Shown here in pieces: positions 1 to 9,275 of a DNA stretch of 64,000 bases. The position numbers and the translations under genes were made by a program. Under the pieces are notes generated by a model that was not told the DNA's origin, searched no databases, and saw nothing but the letters and a program-made list of their open reading frames with translations. The first letter of the stretch is position 1; each line of letters opens with the position of its first letter. This DNA comes from DASSNU01 sp035701265. GTDB lineage: Bacteria; Gemmatimonadota; Gemmatimonadetes; Gemmatimonadales; Gemmatimonadaceae. The stretch lies in the NCBI GenBank assembly GCA_035701265.1, contig DASSNU010000007.1:67748-131747 (forward strand), given 5' to 3'.

Positions 1-211
1 CGGAGTCATGAACCCACCCCAGGTACTCCGGTTTGTACGTGGAGCGCAGTCGGTGCAGGAAGTTGGCGATGCCCCATACGGCCGAGGTGTTCTCTCCACG
101 GCTCGTCGTGAGCGGACGCGAGATGAGGGCGAAGAACGCGCGATAGATGAGCGCGTAGCCGTCGACCAGGAACAGTCGCGGCGCCGGAGGGGGCGAAGGC
201 TGCGGGTGCAT
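1..211 (-). CDS. polA: DNA polymerase I, N-terminal fragment (runs off left edge)
   Basis: Only the first 70 codons are in the window; the gene continues beyond position 1. From the ATG at 209-211 the protein reads into the start of the 5'-3' exonuclease (FEN-like) domain. The segment LFLVDGYALIYRAFF (residues 13-27) matches the domain start, and Asp17 corresponds to a metal-binding aspartate of the family. It is followed by a region ending KPEYLGWVHDS. The family acts in Okazaki-fragment maturation and excision repair. The assignment rests on this N-terminal motif alone, so the polymerase domain is inferred. Full-length PolA is expected, but a stand-alone 5'-3' exonuclease cannot be excluded. 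Confidence 0.85.
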   Translation of the reverse strand, partial: MHPQPSPPPAPRLFLVDGYALIYRAFFALISRPLTTSRGENTSAVWGIANFLHRLRSTYKPEYLGWVHDS

Positions 212-445
212 GCAACAAAGGTGACCATCGAACGACCCCCGGACCAGGGCCGTCGTGACGATCACCGTTGTATCGCCGATCGGTGTACGATCAGCGAACG
301 AGCCGCTCACTCACCCCACGTGTGACGACGGCCGTGTGCCACCACGCGCAGCTCGCGATGGGGTCACGGGGACACCCACGCACACGGGCGCGGCGGACGA
401 GTGGCGACGGACGTGGACGGCCCGAAATTGCCCCGGATACATCGA

Positions 446-468
446 CGCCTGCCGGGGAGCGGCAGGCG
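446..468 (-). terminator. Hairpin downstream of the cold-shock gene
   Basis: An 8-bp perfect stem (CGCCTGCC / GGCAGGCG) with a 7-nt loop lies 35 nt past the csp stop codon. There is no T-run after it on the minus strand, so it is at best a weak or non-canonical intrinsic terminator. Confidence 0.4.
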
Positions 469-502
469 ACATCCGGAATGAGACCGTCAGTGTCGTGGCA
501 GT

Positions 503-703
503 CTAGACGCGCTGAACGTTGGCGGCGTGCAGGCCCTTCTCGCCGGACTGGACCTCGAACTCGACTTCCTGTCCTTCAGTCAGAGTCTTGAAGCCATCCA
601 TGACGATCGCGGAGAAGTGCACGAAGACGTCCTCACCACCGTCCTGTTCGATGAACCCGTATCCCTTCGCGTCGTTGAACCACTTCACTCGGCCTTTGGC
701 CAT
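503..703 (-). CDS. Cold-shock protein (CspA family)
   Basis: A 66-residue single cold-shock domain, the usual length for the family. It has both nucleic-acid-binding motifs: RNP1 KGYGFI (about residues 13-18) and RNP2 DVFVHF. These proteins bind single-stranded RNA/DNA and act as RNA chaperones in the cytoplasm. The ATG at 703 was chosen over the longer open frame because AGGAGG sits just upstream and homology begins at MAKGRVKWFN. A near-consensus promoter at 781-809 predicts a 5' leader of about 70 nt, which is common for csp mRNAs and a possible site of post-transcriptional control. It lies between the transglycosylase and polA genes on the same strand but appears to be its own transcription unit. 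Confidence 0.95.
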   Translation of the reverse strand: MAKGRVKWFNDAKGYGFIEQDGGEDVFVHFSAIVMDGFKTLTEGQEVEFEVQSGEKGLHAANVQRV

Positions 704-780
704 CGACCTGCCTCCTGCGAGGTGAATCGGATCCTGCACGACATCGTGCGGGGCAGACCATCCCCGGGTCTGCGGGGGCC

Positions 781-809
781 TATATAGATGCGACATGCTC
801 TTTTGTCAA
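781..809 (-). promoter_or_regulatory. Sigma-70-type promoter of the cold-shock gene
   Basis: On the minus strand, a perfect -35 TTGACA (804-809) is separated by exactly 17 nt from TATATA (781-786). The expected start is near position 774, leaving a leader of about 70 nt before the csp ATG. This is the best housekeeping promoter match I found in the window. Confidence 0.8.
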
Positions 810-917
810 TAGAACGCCATATGCCGCAACGGGATACCTCGCTGCGCCTCCTCCCCTGACCCTGGTGCCTCTGGTCGCATCCGGATGAGCGCATCCGTGG
901 CCGTGGACCATGGCCGC

Positions 918-3215
918 TCACCAATCGTAGAGCGCCGCATACAGATCGCGCGCACGCTCGACGATGCGGACGTAGTCGCGTGTTTCGGCAAAGGGGATGC
1001 GCTCCACGAACACCTCCGGATCATCGGTGCCGTCTTTCCGCATCCAGCGATCCACGCGCGTGTCGCCAGCATTGTACGATGCCAGCGTCCTGCTCAGGTC
1101 GTGACGTTGGCGGAGCGCGGCAGCCAGGTGCGACACTCCAAGCGGGATGTTCACCTCGGGAAGGTCGAGCAGCCGTTCATCCCACGGTTCCACCCCCGCT
1201 GCGCGCGCCAGCATGCGACCAACCGATGGAAGCAGCTGCATGAGGCCTCGTGCATCCGCTCCTGAGCGCGCATGAGCGTAGAACGCTGATTCGCGATGGA
1301 TGAGCGCGGCAACGAGCGCAGGGTCGACCCGCTCGCTCGTTGCGGCGTCCTTCATTATCGGCGCCACACTCGACGGGAGTGGGTAGATGAGACGATACAG
1401 CGCCGCGCTCGGCCGCGCGCCGCGTGCGAGCGACCTCCGCGCCAGCCGGATTCCCTCCCCATATCGGCCGCGCCGCTCCAGCGCATCCGCGAGGGCGAGG
1501 GTCGTGCGGTCGCTCGAATCGGCGAGTGCGCGCAGCCGAGCGCGTTCGAGTGCCGCCTCGTCGGCGAGCCCGACACGCTCGAGTGCGTCGATGCGTGCAA
1601 GGCCATCGCGCATCCAGTCAGGCGCCGGCGGAATGGATGCGCTGTCCATCTCGGGAAGCGCGGGCACGGCTAACCGAACGCCGCTGAGCCCGGCGTAGTA
1701 CGACCCGATGTGCTCCTGCACGATCCGACGCCAATTGCCGTGCGCTCTCGCTGTGTCGCCGAGCGATGCCCAGGACCGTCCCGCCCAGTACATGGCGGCC
1801 ACGGCATCGTCACTGTTCGGGAAGCGGCGGGTCAGCGAGTCGAATTCTGCCGCCGCCCGTCGCCAGTCACGGTGCACGAAGGAAATGAGCGCCGCGCGAA
1901 AGAGGGCGCGCGGCGCGTACGTGCTGGCAGGAAAGCGCTCGACCACGTCGGAGAAGGCGGCACGCGCGGCGGCGTCACGCCCTTCATCGGTCGCCAGATC
2001 GGCCAGCAGGTACAGGGAGACGGCTGCGGCATCATCGTGAGGCGCGATTCGCAGCACCTCACGCAAGGCGGTGCGGGCCGCTTCGCGCTCGCCCAGGCCC
2101 AGCTCCGCACGGGCGCGCCCCAGGAGTGCCGTCGCCCGAAGCACGCGCGTCCCTCCGACGCGGCGAAATTCGCGGGCCGCCGCTCGATCCATTCCGCGGC
2201 GCGCGAGCACCGTTGCGTATGCGAGACGATCGGCCGCCTCGCCATCACGAGCCAGGACACGTTGGAAGCCTGCGCTGGCCCGCTCGAGCAATCCGAGCGC
2301 CATGGCGCGGCGCGCAATGGCGCGCTCGGCCGCCACGCTCAGCGTGGGATGCTCGACATCGAGCAGATCGATGGCCGCACGCGCATCGGAGGCCCCGCCG
2401 TGCTCCGCGATCGCACGAAGCGCATCACGAATGCTGTCCCGCCCCGCCGGCGTGGTGATCGCAAGGGCCAGCCGCAGTGCATCCACCTCGCGATCCGCAC
2501 GGCGATAGGCAGCCATCGCGGCACTGGTGTCCCCCGCCCCCTCGAGTGCCTCTGCCTCCACCAGAGCGCTCTGCGACCGAGCGGGAAGATCGCGTACGCG
2601 CTCGAGCACTCGCGCCCGGCGCGATGCGTCGTTGGTGAGGCGCGCGGCACGGAGCGACAGCCAATCGTCAATGAGCGGAGCCGATGCCGCTGCGCGCGTG
2701 AAGAGCGCGGCGGCGCTGTCGCGCAACCCGGCGTCGTGCGCGGAAAGTCGCTCCATCACGAGCGCGACGGCAATCAACCGGTCACGACGGTGCTCGGGGG
2801 TGGACGCAGCCGCCAGGGCCGCCTCTGCGTGCGATCGCGCGGAAGAGAGATCGTCCTGCGCAAGCGCCGCGCGCATGAGCAGGACGTGCCCCTCCCCGTC
2901 ATCGATCGTGTCGAGCCACGCAGCGCCGCGGAGTTGCTGCTCCACTTCGTCCCATGCGCCCCACGCACTCGCCGCCCGCGCCAACAGCAGCGCGGCATCG
3001 GCAGACCACGTTGTTGAATCCGCGACCACGGGGCGGAGCATCACCGCGGCCGTCCACGGACGACCGTGTTCGAGCGCACGCTCGGCGGTGGCGACCACGG
3101 TGTCCACATGGCGGGAGGCGTGGCCCAGCTCCGTCTGGTGCGCCGCCGAATCTGGTGCGTCGCACGCGCATGCCTGCGCAGCGAGCACGAGCGCGAGAAC
3201 GGTGGGGAGTATCAC
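918..3215 (-). CDS. Soluble lytic murein transglycosylase with TPR-like repeats
   Basis: A protein of about 765 residues with a hydrophobic export signal, a long Ala/Arg-rich helical-repeat region, and a C-terminal SLT/GEWL domain. The SLT domain carries the catalytic glutamate in HRESAF (Glu about residue 642), then GLMQLLPSVG and ASYNAGDTRV, the hallmark ES...GLMQ...AYN blocks. Enzymes of this family cleave the MurNAc-GlcNAc bond to anhydro-muropeptides in the periplasm. GTG 3215 is preferred because it gives a signal peptide starting 33 nt after the upstream stop; the frame stays open to an ATG at 3374 inside the upstream gene. The cysteines after the hydrophobic stretch do not form a clean lipobox. 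It probably shares an mRNA with the GWxTD lipoprotein gene. Confidence 0.9.
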   Translation of the reverse strand: MILPTVLALVLAAQACACDAPDSAAHQTELGHASRHVDTVVATAERALEHGRPWTAAVMLRPVVADSTTWSADAALLLARAASAWGAWDEVEQQLRGAAWLDTIDDGEGHVLLMRAALAQDDLSSARSHAEAALAAASTPEHRRDRLIAVALVMERLSAHDAGLRDSAAALFTRAAASAPLIDDWLSLRAARLTNDASRRARVLERVRDLPARSQSALVEAEALEGAGDTSAAMAAYRRADREVDALRLALAITTPAGRDSIRDALRAIAEHGGASDARAAIDLLDVEHPTLSVAAERAIARRAMALGLLERASAGFQRVLARDGEAADRLAYATVLARRGMDRAAAREFRRVGGTRVLRATALLGRARAELGLGEREAARTALREVLRIAPHDDAAAVSLYLLADLATDEGRDAAARAAFSDVVERFPASTYAPRALFRAALISFVHRDWRRAAAEFDSLTRRFPNSDDAVAAMYWAGRSWASLGDTARAHGNWRRIVQEHIGSYYAGLSGVRLAVPALPEMDSASIPPAPDWMRDGLARIDALERVGLADEAALERARLRALADSSDRTTLALADALERRGRYGEGIRLARRSLARGARPSAALYRLIYPLPSSVAPIMKDAATSERVDPALVAALIHRESAFYAHARSGADARGLMQLLPSVGRMLARAAGVEPWDERLLDLPEVNIPLGVSHLAAALRQRHDLSRTLASYNAGDTRVDRWMRKDGTDDPEVFVERIPFAETRDYVRIVERARDLYAALYDW

Positions 3216-3247
3216 CCGTCGCAGGGCGCGGTGGCCGGCAGCGCCCG

Positions 3248-4639
3248 TCAGTGCACGCGTACCTGCTGAGCCACGGCGTCGAAACGGGTCGCGCTGGCAG
3301 GATCCAGGCGCCAGCGCGTCGCTCCCGATTGTCTGGTGAACGCCAGACGAAGCTGATAGCGGTAGTATACCCATATTTGCGTGGAGGAGCGTGTGCTCGT
3401 AGCCCCGCCGGCAAATGGGTCCTGCAGGACCTGATCCGGTTCGCCGAGCGTGGCCAGAACGCGCCCGCGGTCGGTCAACCAGCCGGCACGATCCCGTTCA
3501 CGGAACGTATCGTTCGCGCGTGCGAGACGCTCGAAGTACGCCTCGAGTGCTTCGTGCTCGGGGGTTCGCGGATTGGAATCCGTCTCGCGCAGGAACTCTG
3601 CCCAGCGCTTCGTCCGGTCCGCCGGCGGCGCGTCGCGAAGCGCCTGCAGTCTCGCCGCCGTTGCGAAGTAGCGCAGGAGGCTGAGCACGTCGTCGAAGGA
3701 GTCGAGTGCCCACTGCTCCCCAAAGCTCACGAACACGGGCGTCTCCACCGTATCCGGCGATCCCGCGACCGACGCGCGGACCGTCACGCGACCGAGGCCC
3801 AAGTCCGCCACCGGAAGATCCAGAATCGCATCACGAAGCGCCCCGCGCTCAGGCAGCGTAAGGGTGTCGTCCCAGAGCGTGACCTGATCGGCGTTCGCCA
3901 CCGAGACGACGACGCGAGCGTCGGGCGGCAGTCCGTACCCTTCCAGGTAGATGGGGACGGTGGAGTCACGCCCGAAGACGATCAGCGACCTCGTGTTCGG
4001 GATGAGTTGCGGCAGCGAATCCGTGGACGAGCGGGGCGTGCCCTGGTAGATCGTCACTGGCGATGAGACGCCTCCCGGACCCAGTCGCGGCACGGTGAGC
4101 GGCACGGATTGCGCCGATTGCCGAGTGCCGCTCTCGTCGCGGACCGCCAGTGTCATGCGATAGGTGCCGGGGGAGAGCGGCACGTACCGGCGAAAGATGA
4201 TGCTTTCGTCGCTGCGGGATGCTTCGCGGAACGTGGCGACCTGCACCGTGTCCACCGACTCCATGCGCACGACGGGGCGATCGTTCTGCGTGACGGTGAT
4301 CGCGACGCCGTACGACGCGACACGCCGCGTGCCTTCGGGCACGAAGGTGAGCGCACGATTGCTCAGCGACATGGCGACGAGCGCCAGCGTGGAGTCAGGA
4401 GTCGCGCCCGCCAGGTATCGCACCGTGGCGACGAAGGGGATGGTCCCGCTGTCGGGGACGATGAGCCCGGCACGGCGGAAGATGTCCCCCGCTCTGGGAA
4501 GGCTATCCACCAGCGCGGTTTCCGTGGGCTCGGGGCGGGGCGCGGGGTCGTCCGTCAGCCGCTGCGTCCCACCACATCCGGCCACGATCGTTGCAGCGGC
4601 GATCAGCCACAGGGACGGACGACCACGACACATGCGCAT
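3248..4639 (-). CDS. GWxTD-domain lipoprotein
   Basis: A 463-residue predicted lipoprotein. The hydrophobic signal ends in the lipobox VAGC (Cys22), and the GWxTD signature GWLTDRGRVLATLGEPDQV sits near residues 386-404. GWxTD domains are known from Bacteroidota, Acidobacteriota and Gemmatimonadota and have no established biochemical role. The middle of the protein is beta-rich, with Ser/Thr/Val runs suggesting Ig-like modules. The ATG at 4639 is chosen for a GGGAG upstream; another ATG follows two codons later. It lies immediately upstream of the transglycosylase on the same strand, so an envelope role is likely but unproven. Confidence 0.85.
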   Translation of the reverse strand: MRMCRGRPSLWLIAAATIVAGCGGTQRLTDDPAPRPEPTETALVDSLPRAGDIFRRAGLIVPDSGTIPFVATVRYLAGATPDSTLALVAMSLSNRALTFVPEGTRRVASYGVAITVTQNDRPVVRMESVDTVQVATFREASRSDESIIFRRYVPLSPGTYRMTLAVRDESGTRQSAQSVPLTVPRLGPGGVSSPVTIYQGTPRSSTDSLPQLIPNTRSLIVFGRDSTVPIYLEGYGLPPDARVVVSVANADQVTLWDDTLTLPERGALRDAILDLPVADLGLGRVTVRASVAGSPDTVETPVFVSFGEQWALDSFDDVLSLLRYFATAARLQALRDAPPADRTKRWAEFLRETDSNPRTPEHEALEAYFERLARANDTFRERDRAGWLTDRGRVLATLGEPDQVLQDPFAGGATSTRSSTQIWVYYRYQLRLAFTRQSGATRWRLDPASATRFDAVAQQVRVH

Positions 4640-4739
4640 GACAGGGAATCTCCCGGAGGTGACGGTGCTACGGCGTACCCGCAAGATGGGTTGAAGTTAC
4701 GCGCTTGCTCCACCCCAGGTCGCGGATTAGCTTCGCCGC

Positions 4740-5654
4740 GTGCCGCGTGAGAATCTTGCCGGAACATCCATGGCCGGCTACGCCCTGGAAGAACGGGTCG
4801 GCGAAGGCGGGACGGCGGTCGTATATCGTGCGCGGCATCCCTCGCACGGTGCGGTGGCCGTCAAGGTGCTTCGCGAGAAGCTGCGCAGCGACCGGACGGC
4901 GGTCGCGCGTTTCCTGCGCGAGGCGTCCTACGGCACGCGCGTCTCGCACCCCAACGTTGTGCAGACGCTCGAAATTGGCGAGGCCGCACCCGGGTTGCAC
5001 TTCCTGGCCACCGAGTGGGCACCGGGTGAGTTGCTCGAGAACTATGCCCGGCGTCATGCGCCCCTGCCGGCCGAAGAAGTCGCCACGATCATCGCACAGA
5101 TCGCGGATGCCGTGAGCGCCGCGCACGTGGCGGGCATCATCCATCGCGATCTGAAGCCGGACAATCTCATGTACGATCCGGCGGAGCGCCATGTGAAGCT
5201 GCTGGACTTCGGGATCGCGGCCGAAGCGGATCTCTCCCCGGAGGAGCGGCTGACGCGGACCGGCTTCTTCGTGGGAACGCTCATGTACGTGGCCCCTGAG
5301 GCACTCTCGGGGCAGTTGGTGACCCCCGCTGCGGACCAGTACAGTCTGGCCACGATCGCTTATTACCTGCTCACCGGGAGCCACCCCTACATCGCCAAGT
5401 CGCAGCGCGAGATGTTCACGCAGCTCCTCTCTCAGCCACCCATCCCGCTCAACGTGGCGAAGAAGGGGGTGCGCTACCCGCAAGCGGTGGAGGACGTGCT
5501 GATGAAGGGTCTCGCGCGCGACCCCGGCGACCGCTACCCCGATGTGCAGACCTTTGCCGGCGCGCTGCGCGATGCGCTTCTCGCCCCGCCGGCGGCGGGC
5601 TCGCGCGGCCTGCTCGCTCGACTCCGCTCCAAGCTCACAGGCAAGGACAGCTGA
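4740..5654 (+). CDS. Soluble Ser/Thr protein kinase (Hanks type)
   Basis: A 304-residue protein that is almost all kinase domain. It has a glycine loop GEGGTAVVY (21-29), ATP-binding Lys42 in AVKVL, a helix-C Glu near 61, catalytic loop HRDLKPDN (135-142), DFG (156-158) and an APE motif in YVAPEAL. All catalytic residues are present, so it should be active. No transmembrane segment or PASTA/sensor domain follows, so it is cytosolic, unlike many PknB-type kinases. The start is a GTG at 4740; an in-frame ATG at 4770 would still keep the glycine loop. It sits divergently from the GWxTD gene, and its substrates cannot be inferred. Confidence 0.93.
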   Translation: MPRENLAGTSMAGYALEERVGEGGTAVVYRARHPSHGAVAVKVLREKLRSDRTAVARFLREASYGTRVSHPNVVQTLEIGEAAPGLHFLATEWAPGELLENYARRHAPLPAEEVATIIAQIADAVSAAHVAGIIHRDLKPDNLMYDPAERHVKLLDFGIAAEADLSPEERLTRTGFFVGTLMYVAPEALSGQLVTPAADQYSLATIAYYLLTGSHPYIAKSQREMFTQLLSQPPIPLNVAKKGVRYPQAVEDVLMKGLARDPGDRYPDVQTFAGALRDALLAPPAAGSRGLLARLRSKLTGKDS

Positions 5655-5669
5655 CCGGCGCACGGGGCG

Positions 5670-7418
5670 TCATTCGCCCCCCGTCGCTGCCGCCTCCACA
5701 GTCGTGGATGGCTCCGGCTCGACCATGTCGTGCGCGTCTACGGGGATCCACACGGTGAAGGTGGAGCCTTTCCCCAACTCGCTCTCCACGGTGATGTCTC
5801 CACCCAGCAGACGCGCGAGTCGCCGCGAGATGGCCAGGCCGAGACCGGTGCCGCGCCGTACGGAATCGGTGCGCGGACCAGCGTCCACCTGCTCGAACTC
5901 CTCGAAGATGCGCCCCAGGTCGGTGCTGTTGATTCCCACGCCGGTGTCCGCCACCTGGAGGAGGATCCACGTCTGCCCGCCGTGCGCCCTGCGCGGTACA
6001 GGGCGCACAGCCATGGAGTCGAGCGACGCCCGGGACTCCATGGCAGGCGGCCCCTGCTGGGTTTCCAGCCGCGCACGGATCGCCACGCCGCCACGAGGCG
6101 TGTACTTCACCGCGTTCCCAATGAGGTTGACGAGAATCTGGCGGAGGTGCGTCGGGTCGGTGTAGATCCTCGGCAATCCCGCTGCGATGCTGATGGAGAG
6201 GTTCAGCCCCTGTTCGGCGACGAGGGCCTCCACCTCGCTCACCACATCGAGCACGAACGGGCGCAGCTCGATGGCTTCCCTGTACACATCCAACCTGCCG
6301 GCGGCGATCTTGGCGATGTCCAGGATCTGGTCCACCAGATGCCGGAGGTGATTGGCCGACGAGGCGATGCGATCCACCGGGCCTACCTGTCGTGTCGCGA
6401 GCTCTCCGTACACGCCGTCGCGGAGCAGATCCACAAAACCCACGATCGCGTTGAGCGGCGTGCGGAGCTCGTGAGAGACGTTCGCCAGGAATTCGCTCTT
6501 CGCCCGGTTCGCTCGCAGTAGCTCGGACGACAGGCGTTCCAGCTCCGCGGAGCGCTCGGCGAGACGAAGCCCCTGTCGGCGCTCGTGAAGGAGACTGACC
6601 ACCAGAGCAGCGAGCGTCGCCAGCCCCACGCCCCAGAGCAGCAGCCGCGCTCCGGCATCCGTGGGGTGATGGACGACGGCTACTTCCCATCGCTCACCGC
6701 TCGGGAGCTCCACCGTCTCACGCGCCGTCTCATCGCGCAACAGCGATGGGCGCAGCGGAGTGCTTGCGGCGATGGTATCGCCGTCGCTCACGATGATGGT
6801 TCGAGCACGCCCGGGCGTCTCGACACGACGATGCAGGATGGCGAGCAGCGCATCGGTGCCGATGCTCGCGGCGGCAAAGCCCACCAGCCGCTGGCCGATG
6901 TAGAGCGGCTCGAGGATGATGAAACTTCGTACGCCCGCGGGACCGGTGAACGGACCGGAGATCTGGACGACGCGTGTCTCGCGCGCCGCCTGCGTGAGTC
7001 GGCCGATGCTTCCGAACTGGACGGTGTCGATGTCCATCCCGACGCGCAGATACGACGGAGGGAGGTGGAGCGCGTGCTCCTCGAGCACGACGCCCGATGA
7101 ATCGATCACCCACACTCTGCGAAAGGAGGACGCATAGCGCCCCAACGATGCGAGCAGGGAGTGAAACTGGTCCGTGGACAGGCTTCGTGTCGTATCCATG
7201 TACAGCGCGCGCACGGACTGCAGTGCTTCCTCGTGGACGGCGAGAAAGCTCTGGAGCAGCGCGGCGGCCTGGATGGCTTCCACGCGCGCCTGGACACGAT
7301 TGTTCTGCGAGAGCGAGTTGTCGATGGCGTACAGTCCGGCCAGCGCGAAGAGCAGCGCACCGACTAGCGCCAGCGATGAAACGCGGAAGTTGGGAATGGA
7401 CGGCAGCGGACGCGTCAT
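5670..7418 (-). CDS. Membrane sensor histidine kinase
   Basis: A 582-residue kinase. TM1 is about 11-31, an extracytoplasmic sensory region about 32-257 (CHASE/Cache-like by layout only), and TM2 about 258-277. A short coiled linker leads to a HisKA domain with phospho-acceptor His316 in FLANVSHELRTP. The HATPase_c domain follows, with N box LRQILVNLIGNAVKYT, G1 VADTGVGI, F box FEEFEQV and G2 GTGLGLAISRRLA. A stretch of about 30 residues rich in Arg/Pro/Ser is inserted between the N and G1 boxes. No receiver domain is fused and no response regulator is adjacent, so it is an orphan kinase here. ATG 7418 is preferred over upstream starts that would overlap the divergent pyrE. Confidence 0.93.
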   Translation of the reverse strand: MTRPLPSIPNFRVSSLALVGALLFALAGLYAIDNSLSQNNRVQARVEAIQAAALLQSFLAVHEEALQSVRALYMDTTRSLSTDQFHSLLASLGRYASSFRRVWVIDSSGVVLEEHALHLPPSYLRVGMDIDTVQFGSIGRLTQAARETRVVQISGPFTGPAGVRSFIILEPLYIGQRLVGFAAASIGTDALLAILHRRVETPGRARTIIVSDGDTIAASTPLRPSLLRDETARETVELPSGERWEVAVVHHPTDAGARLLLWGVGLATLAALVVSLLHERRQGLRLAERSAELERLSSELLRANRAKSEFLANVSHELRTPLNAIVGFVDLLRDGVYGELATRQVGPVDRIASSANHLRHLVDQILDIAKIAAGRLDVYREAIELRPFVLDVVSEVEALVAEQGLNLSISIAAGLPRIYTDPTHLRQILVNLIGNAVKYTPRGGVAIRARLETQQGPPAMESRASLDSMAVRPVPRRAHGGQTWILLQVADTGVGINSTDLGRIFEEFEQVDAGPRTDSVRRGTGLGLAISRRLARLLGGDITVESELGKGSTFTVWIPVDAHDMVEPEPSTTVEAAATGGE

Positions 7419-7512
7419 TCGCTCTCGCCGCTCCTGCTTCACCCGCGAGCCTGCGACAACGAGCCGATGTGCATCGTTGACGATGCTCCGCGTCGCGCAT
7501 AAGCTACGCGCC

Positions 7513-8070
7513 ATGACCGACCACGACCGCCTGGTCGAGCTCCTGGCAACGCACTCCGCCCGGCACGGCGACTTCACTCTGTCGTCCGGACGCCGATCTT
7601 CACTGTACATCGACGCGCGGCTCACGACAATGAGCCCCGAAGGATTGCTGCTCATCGGACCGGCAGGTTGGTCCGCGCTCCGGGAATCCGGTTGGGAGGT
7701 GAATGCCGTCGGCGGACTCACCCTCGGCGCCGATCCGGTCGCGTACGCGATCAGCTACGCGAGTGCGCTGGCGGGGGCACCGGTCCGTGCGTTCACGGTG
7801 CGCAAGGAGCCCAAGACACATGGAGCCGGACGACAGATCGAAGGGCCGTTTCTCACCGGGGACCGCGTAGCGATCGTGGAGGATGTGATCACGACCGGGC
7901 AGTCCGCGCTCAAGGCAGCCGATGCGGTGCGAGCAGCCGGAGGGAGCATTGCCGGGGTGCTGGCACTCGTGGATCGGGAGGAGGGGGGACGGGATGCCAT
8001 CGAAGCGACAGGGCTACCGGTACGGGCGCTGGTGAGGGCCAGCGAGATCGTCGCCCGAATGGGTGTGTGA
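7513..8070 (+). CDS. pyrE: Orotate phosphoribosyltransferase
   Basis: A 185-residue type I phosphoribosyltransferase that converts orotate and PRPP to OMP in de novo pyrimidine synthesis. It carries the OPRTase catalytic loop RKEPKTHGAGRQIEG (about 97-111) and the PRPP-binding motif VAIVEDVITTGQSAL (119-133) with adjacent acidic residues. Substrate-pocket signature LSSGRRSSLYID appears at 23-34. The frame is open further upstream, but family homology starts at the ATG at 7513. It is divergent from the histidine kinase, and its last 57 bp overlap the 3' end of the convergent AraC-type gene. Confidence 0.95.
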   Translation: MTDHDRLVELLATHSARHGDFTLSSGRRSSLYIDARLTTMSPEGLLLIGPAGWSALRESGWEVNAVGGLTLGADPVAYAISYASALAGAPVRAFTVRKEPKTHGAGRQIEGPFLTGDRVAIVEDVITTGQSALKAADAVRAAGGSIAGVLALVDREEGGRDAIEATGLPVRALVRASEIVARMGV

Positions 8071-9015
8071 CCTTGCCGGCCGGGTGCTGGCGGATGATCG
8101 GCCGATGCGGCGCCCATGCTTTACAGCCGCGGCATCGGCGCGTCCCTCGCGTACGCGCCACTGTGGCCCCATGCTGAGCGGACTGAACTGCCGCAGGACC
8201 GGCAGATAGGGAAGGACGAGCTCTTCCCGAAAGCGCTGCAGCATCCCCTCACCGTCATACCGCTGGCGGAAATCGACCGCGGTCATGCCGATCATCGTGC
8301 GGACGTGACGACCGAAGCTCTGCGGTGACGAATACTCGAGGTGGTTCGCCACACTCGCGATGGACAGGCCAGGGTTCTCGAACACCCTCGCCGCCTGGGT
8401 GAGGCGCGCGAAGGCGAGATATCGCTTGGGGGCTGGCAAGCGGGCCCGGAAGAACCGGCTCATGAGCGTACTCGGGAGCACTCCCAGATTCAGTGCGAGT
8501 TGCCGAACCGTGCCCAGTCGAGGATTGTTCCTGAACAGTGCCTCGAAGAAGCGCCAGCAGTCTTCCGGCGCGCCAACCAGATCGAGCGCGAGTTGTCCCA
8601 GTGCCAGCCGGTCGATGTCGTCGGCCCGCTGCGTCAGTAGCACCTCGCGGAGCTGGCGCCAACCGGACGCTTGCCGAACGTCCACCAGTGTTCGCACACC
8701 CGATCTCCCGAGGGAGAGAACGGTGGTGGGCGTCGCGGGTTCGACTTCTGTGAGCAGAGCGACTGCCGGCACCCGGGGGAACTCCCGCACCATACGTCCA
8801 ACCTGCGTGACATCGGCATCGCTGCACCGCGTGACGGACACCAGCACCGCGCTCACGGCGTTCGATCGCAGATCGTGCAGGATGTCGTCCAGGGATTCCC
8901 TGTGCACGGCACGATAGAGTCCCTCACCTGCCGCATCGACCCGCAGGCGCTCCGCCGGCTGCAGCATGGTGGCGACCGGGGCCAGTGAAGACGGCGAAGA
9001 CAGCTCGTCCCGCAT
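8014..9015 (-). CDS. AraC-family transcriptional regulator
   Basis: A 333-residue protein. Its N-terminal 130 residues have a receiver-like alternation of helices and short strands but no recognisable phosphorylation site. An AraC-type double helix-turn-helix follows at about 167-250, with recognition helices near LALNLGVLPSTLMSRFFR and IASVANHLEYSSPQSFGRHV. The C-terminal 80 residues are Arg/Ser/His-rich and not typical of the family. The last 57 bp overlap the convergent pyrE gene, so this tail may be an extension created by loss of a nearer stop codon. The start ATG 9015 has GGGGGAG two nucleotides upstream. Its regulon cannot be guessed from the neighbourhood. Confidence 0.85.
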   Translation of the reverse strand: MRDELSSPSSLAPVATMLQPAERLRVDAAGEGLYRAVHRESLDDILHDLRSNAVSAVLVSVTRCSDADVTQVGRMVREFPRVPAVALLTEVEPATPTTVLSLGRSGVRTLVDVRQASGWRQLREVLLTQRADDIDRLALGQLALDLVGAPEDCWRFFEALFRNNPRLGTVRQLALNLGVLPSTLMSRFFRARLPAPKRYLAFARLTQAARVFENPGLSIASVANHLEYSSPQSFGRHVRTMIGMTAVDFRQRYDGEGMLQRFREELVLPYLPVLRQFSPLSMGPQWRVREGRADAAAVKHGRRIGRSSASTRPARSHTHSGDDLAGPHQRPYR

Positions 9016-9275
9016 GACTCCCCCGAGTGAGAATGGTGGCGCGCACTGACAGTGCCCAAGCTCTGCCAGACGTGGCCACGATACGCGGAGCCGTCAGCAC
9101 TCCGTCACATCGAAGTGCATGGATCGATGATGTGGCAATGGGCCGGCGTCACCGGACCGGCGCTCTGGCCGGAGTGACGAGCTACTTGCGTCACGGCGGA
9201 TGGGCATGCGCGCACGAAGGACGGACACGAACGAGCGTCTCTTGGGAGGCTTCCGGGAAACCGCTAGATTTCAGG

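Noticed and set aside
1710..3017. Plus-strand open frame of 435 codons opposite the transglycosylase
   Set aside because: Shadow of the transglycosylase gene; low-complexity basic sequence without motifs.
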